DNA of 64,000 nt from positions 124,001-188,000 of the forward strand of contig NC_015058.1 of the NCBI RefSeq assembly GCF_000178975.2. Reading direction: 5' to 3'. Positions 9,235 through 16,566 of this stretch are shown piece after piece. Position 1 is the first letter of the stretch. Each line of letters begins with the position of its first letter. The position numbers and the translations under genes are program-made. The stretch is from Granulicella tundricola MP5ACTX9 (GTDB lineage: Bacteria; Acidobacteriota; Terriglobia; Terriglobales; Acidobacteriaceae). The notes below the pieces were generated by a model that searched no databases, was not told where the DNA came from, and was given only the letters and a program-made list of their open reading frames with translations.

Positions 9235-9432
9235 CTATCCCCGCGTTCCTTCCTCCAGCTGATCGTCGCGCCAAAGCTTCGCTTGCTTCGCCTGGACGCC
9301 ATCTCGGTCCAGCTGTGTCAACCGGAGTTTCCACTTCTCAACAAGCTTCGAGGCTTGTCTGCTGCGCCGCTCGGCTCGCGCCAACATGCGTTCGGCATGT
9401 GCTCGGTTGCGATCTGGCGGCGAGGCTCGCAC
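9235..9432 (-). CDS. Small basic coiled-coil-like hypothetical protein
   Basis: This 65-residue frame with a GTG start is dominated by charged helix: AHAERMLARAERRSRQASKL, then VEKWKLRLTQLDRDGVQAKQ. Such heptad-like Arg/Ala/Glu-rich composition is unlikely in a random frame, and an extension in another frame upstream (MTEL) hints at a shifted start. It is convergent with ssb. I do not know the family. It could instead be a decayed fragment. Confidence 0.35.
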   Translation of the reverse strand: MRASPPDRNRAHAERMLARAERRSRQASKLVEKWKLRLTQLDRDGVQAKQAKLWRDDQLEEGTRG

Positions 9433-9615
9433 AACTCAGTCATTTTCCCATAATGCAGAGGAGCTCATGTAACAGGAACATGTCTACATGTTTACTTAGC
9501 GACAAGTCTTCTAAATTGCTGCCGCCTGACAACTCGCACAGCCGTGCGAGTTTTTGTCCTATCCGATTCCTGCGAGAAGTGTTGCCACCTGACCAGGACT
9601 GGGTCCACGCCTCTC

Positions 9616-10794
9616 TTACTTGGATTGTCTTCGGTCGAGCTTCAACCGAGAGCGCTCCAACTCCTCGGCAAAGAGTCTTTCGTCTGGAAGCACCGTCTTG
9701 TATTCAGCGGCAAGCACCTTGTTTGGAAGATTGTCCAGCGCATAGTGAGCTTCAGAAGCGCCCTTCTCAGCACAGAGGATCAAGCCCACGGGCGGATTCT
9801 CCCCTGGCTTCATCCAATGTTCCCGTGCGTAGTTAAGATAAAGGTGCATCTGGCCGGCATCCGCATAGCCAAACCGCCCTGCTTTGAGGTCGATGATTAC
9901 CAGACAGCGCAATCGACGGTGAAAGAAGATGAGATCGATTCGGAACCACGTGTCGTCAATTCGGAGGCGCCGCTGCCGGCCGAGGAAGGCGAAATCGTCC
10001 CCGAGCTCCAGCAGGAAGTCGGTCAGATTGAGAATGAGTGCCTCTTCCAGGTCGGACTCCGAGTACTCGTCCTTTAACCCGAGGAATTCGAGGACGAACG
10101 GATCCTTGATAGCTTCCTCCGGTGTCACAAGATCTTCGGATGAAGGAATCTGCTGTTTTTCCAGCATGGCCGCTTTCGTCTGAGAGAGCGCGAGACGTTC
10201 GTAGAACTGGCTTCCGATCTGGCGATCAAGCTGCCGTACCGACCACCCGGAGCGCAGTGCCTCCGTTTCGTAGAAAGTACGCGCAAGGGGATTCTTGACA
10301 GAAAGTAGTCTCACGTAAGCCGACCAAGGCAACGGGAATCTGGATGCGAGCTCCGAGAGGGGCACCGATTTCTCAGACAGCGTCTGAAAAATCTGCTGAG
10401 TCGGCCACTCCATGTAGAAGCGTCGCATCTGGCTCAGGTTGACGGCGCCAAAGCCGCGCCCGAACTGACGGGTGAGATCACCTGCCAGTTGTTTGATCAG
10501 TTCTTCTCCATACTCCGCCCGTTTGTCGCCTCGCTGCTCGTATTCCACGATCCGGCGACCGATCTCCCAATAGCTGGCCGTCATCAGGGCGTTGACGCTT
10601 CGAATCGAGGCTGCCCGAGCTGCCTCGAGCAATCCAACAATTTCGTTTCGTATGCTGCCGTAGCCCTCAGGCCCGATCAGGTCAGTCGCTTCCGCGTTTT
10701 CATCCTGCTTATCTGACACCTGGCGCTCCCACAATTCATCCTCGTTGGCGCTGCGGAAATCGTATCCGTGACTCACAGCGCAGCCCTCCCACAT
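9616..10794 (-). CDS. YhcG/DUF1016-type PDDEXK nuclease-family protein
   Basis: This 392-residue protein has the two-part architecture of the YhcG family. The N-terminal DUF1016_N helical domain includes SYWEIGRRIVEYEQRG, YGEELIKQLAGDL and RFYMEWP. The C-terminal PDDEXK core includes FRIDLIFFHRRLRCLVIIDL (about residues 284-303). In the family this core normally reads ID..FYHR...C.V.IELK. Here the middle acidic residue is Asp302 (DLK) rather than Glu, and Asp287 is intact. YhcG proteins sit with restriction and mobile-element genes and are thought to be nucleases, though their role is poorly defined. The start could be the ATG at 10794 or an internal GTG. The gene stands between ssb and a dead integrase, pointing to an accessory insertion. 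Confidence 0.85.
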   Translation of the reverse strand: MWEGCAVSHGYDFRSANEDELWERQVSDKQDENAEATDLIGPEGYGSIRNEIVGLLEAARAASIRSVNALMTASYWEIGRRIVEYEQRGDKRAEYGEELIKQLAGDLTRQFGRGFGAVNLSQMRRFYMEWPTQQIFQTLSEKSVPLSELASRFPLPWSAYVRLLSVKNPLARTFYETEALRSGWSVRQLDRQIGSQFYERLALSQTKAAMLEKQQIPSSEDLVTPEEAIKDPFVLEFLGLKDEYSESDLEEALILNLTDFLLELGDDFAFLGRQRRLRIDDTWFRIDLIFFHRRLRCLVIIDLKAGRFGYADAGQMHLYLNYAREHWMKPGENPPVGLILCAEKGASEAHYALDNLPNKVLAAEYKTVLPDERLFAEELERSRLKLDRRQSK

Positions 10795-10830
10795 TATGCC
10801 CCAGCGAGTCCCCGATCGCGGATTGGAAGC

Positions 10831-11275
10831 TCAGAGCCCGAGGCTATCGTTGACCGCAGTCGCGATCTCCTGATCGGACCCAAGATAGCGTTCTGTGGTC
10901 TGGATCGACGAGTGCCCGAGCAGGAATTTAATCTGCTCTAGATCCCCCACCGGCCTTCCGGCACAGCTTCGCGCAGGTCCGCCGGAGATCATGAGCCCCG
11001 AAGCGCTCGATCCCGATCTCCTTGGCCGCCTGCTCGACGACCGACCACACAGCCCAATCACTCAGCGTCTCTCCCCGCACCTTTCCGTTCTTCCCGACGG
11101 ACCGAAGCAGCCGGCCCTTGTCGATCCCGGCTTCCTCCTGCCAGGCATCGATTCCCTTCTTGACCCAGACGGGTACGGCCACGGTGCGAATCCGCCTTCC
11201 CTTTCCTTCGAGGTCGGCAAGCACCCAGCGATTCTCCCGCTGCTGGAGGGTTGAGACTTCAAGTTCGGCGAGCAT
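10831..11275 (-). pseudogene. Tyrosine recombinase (phage-integrase family), truncated and frameshifted
   Basis: Two frames encode the C-terminal catalytic half. Frame one includes LEGKGRRIRTVAVPVWVKKG, then GAHDLRRTCAKLCRKAGG. After a frameshift near 10960 the second carries LEQIKFLLGHSSIQTTERYL and stops at 10831. The HxxR box and the box with the nucleophile tyrosine are present. The first catalytic arginine region and the N-terminal core-binding domain are missing upstream of 11275. It is a dead relic of an integrase and may mark a past integration or resolution system of this replicon. Confidence 0.8.
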
Positions 11276-11340
11276 TGTTCAAGGGTCAATTCACTCATGA
11301 CGAGTGCGATATAAATGCGCGATCGCGCACCTATACCTCG

Positions 11341-11795
11341 CGCTTCTTTAGCTTCCATTGAAGCTCCCCGCTACTCTCTGAAAGTGCTCATGCCGTCCAA
11401 TTGGCGAGAAATTCAGCTGCTGTTCGGGTCGGTGAAATCCTATGCGCGATCAGAAGTGGAAGAGCGTATCCAACAATCCTCAACACCACCCTCAAATAGC
11501 ATTGAGGTTCTTGTCGTCGAGCCGTTCAGACCTCCTGACGAGTTTATCGAATCGCTATATGTAATACCATACGAATGTGTACTGCGAAATATGTTACGAA
11601 ACACAACACGTCTCTCATTGGATTTAGAAGACGCGAGCCCTGGGTATACTGATAATAAATGGTTTAATTGCAACACGCTTTACCGCACATTCTTTCGTTC
11701 AGCATGTGTTGCATAAATCGATACGCCCTGCGTTATGCATTGCACTTCGTACTGCAGCGCGTAATACATTACATAAAGCGAAAGTCGGAGGCAGC
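11341..11795 (+). promoter_or_regulatory. AT-rich control region upstream of parA
   Basis: About 450 bp of unusually AT-rich sequence with no supported gene. Near the parA start it holds repeated TGCAT/GTTGCATAA-like motifs (11706-11760) and a perfect palindrome GTAAT-AC-ATTAC at 11761-11772, followed by the ribosome site GTCGGAGG. ParA-type operons are usually autoregulated from such sites, and these repeats may also serve as the partition centromere. That use is inference. Confidence 0.45.
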
Positions 11796-12473
11796 ATGCC
11801 AGTTATCGTCGCGGCAAACCCAAAAGGTGGTAGCGGCAAATCCACCACCTGCATTGTTCTAGGAACCACGCTGGCGGCTCAGGGGGCGTCAGTCCGCATC
11901 ATCGACGCCGACCCTCAGAGGACACTAGGCCGTTGGGGAGAAGGCAGTAGTGCCTTCCGAGAAATAGTGGTCACACCCACAAGCGGTGAGGACCTCACAG
12001 TTCTAATCGATAGACTCCAATCAAGATTTCAATTTGTTTTCATCGATGTGCAGGGCACAGCCAATCAAGAGATGGTCGCAGCCATGTCAAGAGCTGATCT
12101 AGTCTTGATTCCAATGCAGGCAAAAACCGCGGACGCGGAGGTCGCAACTAGAGCCATCGGCCTCTTACGAACTCAAGAAAATTTATTCAAACGCAGCATT
12201 CCTCACGCCATCGTCTTCATTAGGACAAGTCCGATCATTGTGACGAGAGAAGAAAAGGAAATTAGAACCAATATAGAGACGGCCGGTGTTCCCCGTTTTG
12301 TCGCCAGTTTGAACGAACGAACTGCTTTCTCTCACATCTTCGCCTATAAACAGTCGCTTGGAGAACTGAACTCCAAGGACACAAATGGCCTTCAGGCCGC
12401 TCAACAAAACGCTGTCGAGTTGACAGCTGAGATGGTTCAACTGCTTCGTAAGCAACTGGTGGCTACCGCATGA
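11796..12473 (+). CDS. parA: ParA-family partition ATPase
   Basis: I chose the ATG at 11796 because a strong GGAGG lies just upstream and the protein then starts with the deviant Walker motif: MPVIVAANPKGGSGKSTTC, with Lys10 and Lys15. The protein is 225 residues, a small ParA without an N-terminal HTH (Ib-like). Other motifs are IIDADPQRTLGRW (Walker A') and FVFIDVQGTANQEMVAA (Walker B). It overlaps the next gene by ATGA. It segregates the plasmid by ATP-driven movement over the nucleoid. With RepA and iterons nearby, it forms a replication-partition module. Confidence 0.92.
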   Translation: MPVIVAANPKGGSGKSTTCIVLGTTLAAQGASVRIIDADPQRTLGRWGEGSSAFREIVVTPTSGEDLTVLIDRLQSRFQFVFIDVQGTANQEMVAAMSRADLVLIPMQAKTADAEVATRAIGLLRTQENLFKRSIPHAIVFIRTSPIIVTREEKEIRTNIETAGVPRFVASLNERTAFSHIFAYKQSLGELNSKDTNGLQAAQQNAVELTAEMVQLLRKQLVATA

Positions 12474-12793
12474 CAATAACCAATACTTTTAAAGACTTAG
12501 CAGGAGGTGGCCTCGATGTATTTACACCAAAAGCCTCTTCATCGCAGGAAGATGCACCTTCTGCAAAGCAGTTGGAAAAGGTGGCGAAAGACGCAGGATT
12601 TGCACTCGATAATTTGCCAGTGACACGCAGAGTTCTGAAGAGCGGCAGAGTCGCCTCGAAGGAACGCGCCCAGCCGATGACCTTACGGATAAGGGTTAAC
12701 GATTGGAACCGTTTTTCGTCCTTTTGTGAGAGAAACGATTACACCGTGGCGGAAGGATTTGAACGGCTTGCGTCCCTGGCAGACGAGCTCTAG
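12470..12793 (+). CDS. Small ParA partner, likely DNA-binding
   Basis: This 107-residue protein is translationally coupled to parA by a 4-bp overlap. The N-terminal half is flexible. The C-terminal half (MTLRIRVNDWNRFSSFCERN, then YTVAEGFERLASLADEL) looks like a strand plus two helices of a ribbon-helix-helix fold, as in ParG/ParB-small partners of class Ib systems. It would bind the centromere and repress the par promoter. The family is assigned from position and predicted fold only. Confidence 0.65.
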   Translation: MTITNTFKDLAGGGLDVFTPKASSSQEDAPSAKQLEKVAKDAGFALDNLPVTRRVLKSGRVASKERAQPMTLRIRVNDWNRFSSFCERNDYTVAEGFERLASLADEL

Positions 12794-12897
12794 ACCCGAG
12801 GATGAAGATCCACCGGGAAGGCGTGCTAGCCCTTATATGAATGGACACAACCGACCAGCAAACCACGTAAAGTGATAACTTTCTTCAAAGGCTAACC

Positions 12898-13881
12898 ATG
12901 AGTGAAATCCTAGTTCGAAAGCCTCGGGATTATGCCAAGGAACGCAAGGCGGCAATCGAGGCTAGCGTTGATCGAACCGTTGCGTTACGCGAGGATCGGG
13001 ATACCGGTGCTTTGGGCGATGAAGTCATAAAGATGGCTCAGGCGCTTATTCTTTGCACGCTTCCTTATAGACCGACCGCAGAGCGCCAAGTCGTTCGGTC
13101 TGCTCGTCTAAGCGACGGATCTACCTTGCGCGTAACGTTCACCGCCGGCATCAATGGAATCGATATGGCATTTGGAAACGACCGCCACCTCATGGCATGG
13201 TTATTTGATAAAGCGATCAACTCAGACACCGCTTTCGTAACAATCAAGAGCGCCAGCGATTACTTACGAGAAACCGGGAAAAGTCGAAATGGCGATCGAG
13301 TGAAAGAGTTGGCTGCACGCTTGAGTCGCCTAACCGGGCTCGTGATCGGCATTGAGCGCCGCGGGGCTGGGTCAACTCAAACTGTAATGCTTCCAATGAT
13401 CGCTTCCTCGAATCTTCCGAGCAATCTTACTGTTCAGCTTCGAGCTGAAAATAGCGGGCAGAGGTCGATTCCTGGAATGGAAAATCCCTTTGGAATCCAA
13501 CTTGAAGAGCGATTCTTTCAAGATATAAAAAAACATCACGTTGCCATCCCGCGAAGGCTGTGGATGCAACTCCAAGGGCAAAAAGGCGGGCCCCAGCTCA
13601 CTGATTTGCTCACGTTTTTCGTCTATCGATGCTACTGCGCGCAAAGCGAAACAGTTATACCGTGGGCGGGGTTGCGCGAACAATTCCCGCAAGATGACAG
13701 CAATCCGCGACGTTTCAAGGTCAGTGTTAAGAAGGCGATCGTTCAGTTGAGAGTGGTTTGGCCTGAAATTAGGATCGATATCGTGAAGGAGGGGGTTTGG
13801 GTGGACCGAGCCATGCAACCTCTGCTACCCGATGATCCCACGAAGAAACGTATTCGACGATTAAGTGCTTTAAATCAATAA
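12898..13881 (+). CDS. repA: Plasmid replication initiator (RepA_C family)
   Basis: This 327-residue protein starts at an ATG with AAAGG upstream. It resembles the plasmid-encoded RepA family (RepA_C), with MAFGNDRHLMAWLFDKAINS, a winged-helix-like SASDYLRETGKSRNGDRVKE, GMENPFGIQLEERFF and IPRRLWMQLQ. The GIERRGAGSTQ stretch and DLLTFFVYRCY are also family-like. It should bind the iterons immediately downstream (13890-14500) and open the origin. The initiator, the iteron array and parA together define the replicon. Confidence 0.85.
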   Translation: MSEILVRKPRDYAKERKAAIEASVDRTVALREDRDTGALGDEVIKMAQALILCTLPYRPTAERQVVRSARLSDGSTLRVTFTAGINGIDMAFGNDRHLMAWLFDKAINSDTAFVTIKSASDYLRETGKSRNGDRVKELAARLSRLTGLVIGIERRGAGSTQTVMLPMIASSNLPSNLTVQLRAENSGQRSIPGMENPFGIQLEERFFQDIKKHHVAIPRRLWMQLQGQKGGPQLTDLLTFFVYRCYCAQSETVIPWAGLREQFPQDDSNPRRFKVSVKKAIVQLRVVWPEIRIDIVKEGVWVDRAMQPLLPDDPTKKRIRRLSALNQ

Positions 13882-13889
13882 CTTAGAGC

Positions 13890-14500
13890 GGACCTTCCAC
13901 GTACAGTTGGTAAGCTGGTCTACCTCCCAGCCGGCTCTTTGCCGGACCTTCCGCGTACACTTCCTGCGCATTGATAAGGTCTGGTCATCTTTGATAACCA
14001 TACAAGATGCCTCGCTACAGAAAATCAGCCATACCCGTAGCGCGGAGGACCCTCCGCGTACAAACAATGGTCACTAGATACTATGAGAGTGGACCTTCCA
14101 CGTACAAAAGCGGAGATTCTAGGTATACAAGAACGGATCTTCCGCGTACAAAAGAACGGACCTTCCGAGTACAAAATCATGAATCCCGCGTATGCAAACG
14201 GGTCCCGCTACCCGCTCCACAATTTACCCGGAAGGGTGAATTTCCATGATTTTCGGACCTTCCGCGTACACGCTTAAGACACTTCTTTGAGAAGCCGGTC
14301 AATGCATCCTTGCCGTCGAGGACCTTCCGCGTACAAGCTGGAGGAAAATGACAGCTACTTTTCCGCAAATGTTTGTGGAAAACAGTCAAAATGCAGGACC
14401 TTACGCGTACGCCAGTTCGGAAGGTCCGCGTACGGGGTACGGACGCTCCGCGTACGACGATAAGACCCTCCGCGTATGTTTTTCGGACCTTCCACGTACA
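13890..14500 (+). repeat. Iteron array, probable oriV
   Basis: Direct repeats of GGACCTTCCGCGTACA, exact or with one to two changes, lie at 13890, 13944, 14047, 14091, 14135, 14158, 14255, 14320, 14396, 14441 and 14485 (each 16 bp). More degenerate copies are at 14181, 14419 and 14463. Spacing is irregular (23 to 103 bp). A TTTTCCACA DnaA-box-like site is on the minus strand at 14374-14382. Placement directly after repA is the classic iteron-controlled origin layout. Confidence 0.88.
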
Positions 14501-15299
14501 GCTTAATAGGAAACAAGAGGTACAAGTGTTTATCCAAGAGACGCAAGTGATCACCAAGTGAGGAAAGCAATGAACTGTGAATCGCAAAATTTAAAACTCG
14601 CCATCAAGGACTCACCACCATCAAAACACCTCGCTTTCATCGCGAGGATAGGGGCTATACGACCCTTGGAGGTCCGTGGCGCGTCGTTTAGACCTTTGTC
14701 CGAGTAGTTGTGTGTCCGAGATCAGACAAGACCTCACAACGGAGAAAGCCGAAAAAGTGGGGTCAAAATGAAAAACGGCCAGACCGAACCGGAATTTGCT
14801 CATAAATTGAGAAGAAAGCTAATTACAGTTATCTCGTCCTAAGGATCAGCAGCACCGAAATTCTGTGTACGCGGAAGGTCCATTTTGCTGCTCGCACAGA
14901 ACGCACGGGTCGAAAATAATGGACAGTGGCAGCAGCGTAATGCTCGAGAATCCACCGCATGACTGTTTCGGGATCTTTATGTCCGTCAGTGTCTCGCTAT
15001 GTCCCGCCAGGCTATGAAATTCGCCCGCATAGCGAGGTGCGGTGATTGAGAGCGCCAGATCAATCAGATCTCTTAGCAAGGCAGCTTGCAAGCGAGTTAA
15101 GCCAATTTGCATCCGATGGCAATCAACCGCGATACGGCGCCTGCCCAGCCGTTAGAGTCGAGTCGATACCCCCATGGTACTTCCGCGTTCCAGAACCTTG
15201 ACCGAGGCGTATTGGCAACTCCACAGAAATTCGGCAACAACGCAATTGCAGAGAAGACGCGCTGGCAGGTGGCCGGCTGGAGTACTTAGGCAATGCGGA
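14501..15299. other. Non-coding region after the iterons, with one inverted iteron
   Basis: About 800 bp with no gene I can support. A perfect iteron in the opposite orientation lies at 14866-14881 (reverse complement GGACCTTCCGCGTACA), 366 bp from the main array. A minus-strand frame (14846-15112) ends across this iteron and has no recognisable domain. The region may be the rest of the origin, including the AT-rich melting site. Confidence 0.45.
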
Positions 15300-15737
15300 T
15301 CAAACGCTTATCTTCGCACTGCGGGGAACGGCTGGGGGCTTGGTGTTCACCGAGTTTCTGGCTGTGGCCTGAACTGGAAACACAGCCTCCGGAGCACTTC
15401 CTGGCGTTGCTATGGGGCCGTCGCCTAAGCCCCGAAGAAGATCCGATACAGACATCTTAAAGCACGCAGCGATCTTGAGCATCGACTCGGCGGTGATGCC
15501 GCTTCCGCGCTCATATTTGCGCCATTGCGAGTCGTTAATACCGCTGTTAGCGATAATGTCCGAGTGTTTCCAGCCCCGTTCTTTCCGGAACTTTCGGATG
15601 CGTTCGCCAAGTGCCTTTGAAAATCCTTTGTAATCCACATCCATCGGCGATAGAAACCTCATTCCCAAGGTGTTACCGCTCGTCGGATTTCTCAGAGGAG
15701 ACTGCGGACTAGCCAACATTTTCTCACCACGATCCAA
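15300..15737 (-). CDS. XRE-family transcriptional regulator
   Basis: This 145-residue frame contains a clear Cro/C1-type helix-turn-helix: LGERIRKFRKERGWKHSDII, then ANSGINDSQWRKYERGSGIT and KIAACFKMSVSDLL. Downstream is a proline/alanine-rich tail. The start is uncertain, because ATGs at 15737, 15719, 15662 and 15644 are all in frame, and the HTH begins soon after the last (MDVDYKGFSKALGERI). It is divergent from the T4SS operon, so it is a good candidate for the repressor that keeps transfer genes silent. Confidence 0.85.
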   Translation of the reverse strand: MDRGEKMLASPQSPLRNPTSGNTLGMRFLSPMDVDYKGFSKALGERIRKFRKERGWKHSDIIANSGINDSQWRKYERGSGITAESMLKIAACFKMSVSDLLRGLGDGPIATPGSAPEAVFPVQATARNSVNTKPPAVPRSAKISV

Positions 15738-15819
15738 GGATATGAAGCACTAAACGAGCTGAATGACAGAGTTCCCGCGATGATAACTACCGTAGGTTCG
15801 TGAATGTTACGGGGGGACA

Positions 15820-15941
15820 TCGATTGTGGTGTTTTTTATACCGGACTTGCAAACACCATTCTCATGTTGTACAACAACCATCAGAAGGACCCGAAACACC
15901 TCATCAACAAGTACTTTCACCCCAATTGGAGACAAAATCCG
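15820..15941 (+). promoter_or_regulatory. Candidate operators of the virB operon
   Basis: Two inverted repeats lie between the XRE regulator and virB2: TGGTGTTT (15827-15834) with AAACACCA (15851-15858), and the perfect palindrome TGTTGTACAACA (15865-15876). Their position suits binding by the divergent XRE protein. The ribosome site TTGGAGAC precedes virB2. Confidence 0.5.
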
Positions 15942-16289
15942 ATGCGCAGACTCTCGTCTATTTTTCGTAACAATCCCGCCACCCAATCTGCTTTTTGCAG
16001 TTTCCGGAATCTCCTGCCAGCCTTGGCTTTTCTTAGCGTGACCGCAGTTGCTCACGCGCAGGGAAGTGTGGATCTGTCAGGAGCCACAACCTTGATGAAC
16101 ACCTTCAAGACGTTTGCCTTGTATGCCGGCGCGGTCATTTGCCTCGGCTCGATGATCTTCGCGGGCATCCGCTTGATGGGTGGGCGCTTCCAGGAAGCGA
16201 TTCCCGGCCTGTTCGGCGCACTGTTCGGCGCTGCAGTGATTGGCTGGGGCACCGGCTGGATCAGCTCTCTCACCGGGCAATCCATGTAA
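15942..16289 (+). CDS. virB2: VirB2-like T4SS major pilin
   Basis: I chose the ATG at 15942, preceded by GGAGAC, giving 115 residues. It has a long signal sequence ending VTAVAHAQG, then two hydrophobic helices (FALYAGAVICLGSMIFAGI and FGALFGAAVIGWGTGWI) separated by a short polar loop (RLMGGRFQEA). This is the standard TrbC/VirB2 pilin layout. After cleavage the mature peptide of about 75 residues would sit in the inner membrane and polymerise into the conjugative pilus. First gene of the transfer operon, 13 bp ahead of virB3. Confidence 0.88.
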   Translation: MRRLSSIFRNNPATQSAFCSFRNLLPALAFLSVTAVAHAQGSVDLSGATTLMNTFKTFALYAGAVICLGSMIFAGIRLMGGRFQEAIPGLFGALFGAAVIGWGTGWISSLTGQSM

Positions 16290-16302
16290 AGGAGATTCAC
16301 CC

Positions 16303-16566
16303 ATGACCAGACGTGGAGAACCATTACCGATCAATCAGGCGATGAACAGGTCCCGGGCAAAACTTGGGCTTGAGCTTCCAACGTGGATGGCTATCGCCTT
16401 TGTCTCGATAGTGGTTTTCCTCGCCGGGTTTCGCTTCACCGCCATCCTGACCTTCCCCACCCTTGTTCTTGGGGCTTGGCTCACGGTTCGCACTCACCCA
16501 AAGATGTTCCAGATATGGGGCTTGAGCCTCGGACAGAAGGCCTACTATGACCCTCGCAAAGACTAA
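16303..16566 (+). CDS. virB3: VirB3-like T4SS inner-membrane protein
   Basis: This 87-residue protein starts at an ATG after AAAGGAGATTCACCC. It has the short N-terminal arm (MTRRGEPLPINQAMNRSRAK), a hydrophobic hairpin (WMAIAFVSIVVFLAGFRF, then FPTLVLGAWLTVRTHPKMF) and a C-terminal YYDPRKD. VirB3 works with VirB4 in pilus biogenesis, and here the reading frame overlaps virB4 by 20 bp, which supports coupling. Confidence 0.85.
   Translation: MTRRGEPLPINQAMNRSRAKLGLELPTWMAIAFVSIVVFLAGFRFTAILTFPTLVLGAWLTVRTHPKMFQIWGLSLGQKAYYDPRKD

Noticed and set aside
9174..9836. Long plus-strand frame after ssb
   Set aside because: Antisense to the YhcG-type gene and the small basic frame. Serine/proline-rich shadow composition.
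11390..11716. Open frame of about 108 residues upstream of parA
   Set aside because: No ribosome site, no recognisable domain, and it covers the AT-rich repeated control region. More likely non-coding.
13890..14500. CRISPR array
   Set aside because: Repeats are 16 bp with irregular spacing, many degenerate, with no Cas genes. They follow a replication initiator and are iterons.
14846..15112. 88-residue minus-strand frame after the iterons
   Set aside because: It ends across an inverted iteron, has no family and no clear ribosome site.
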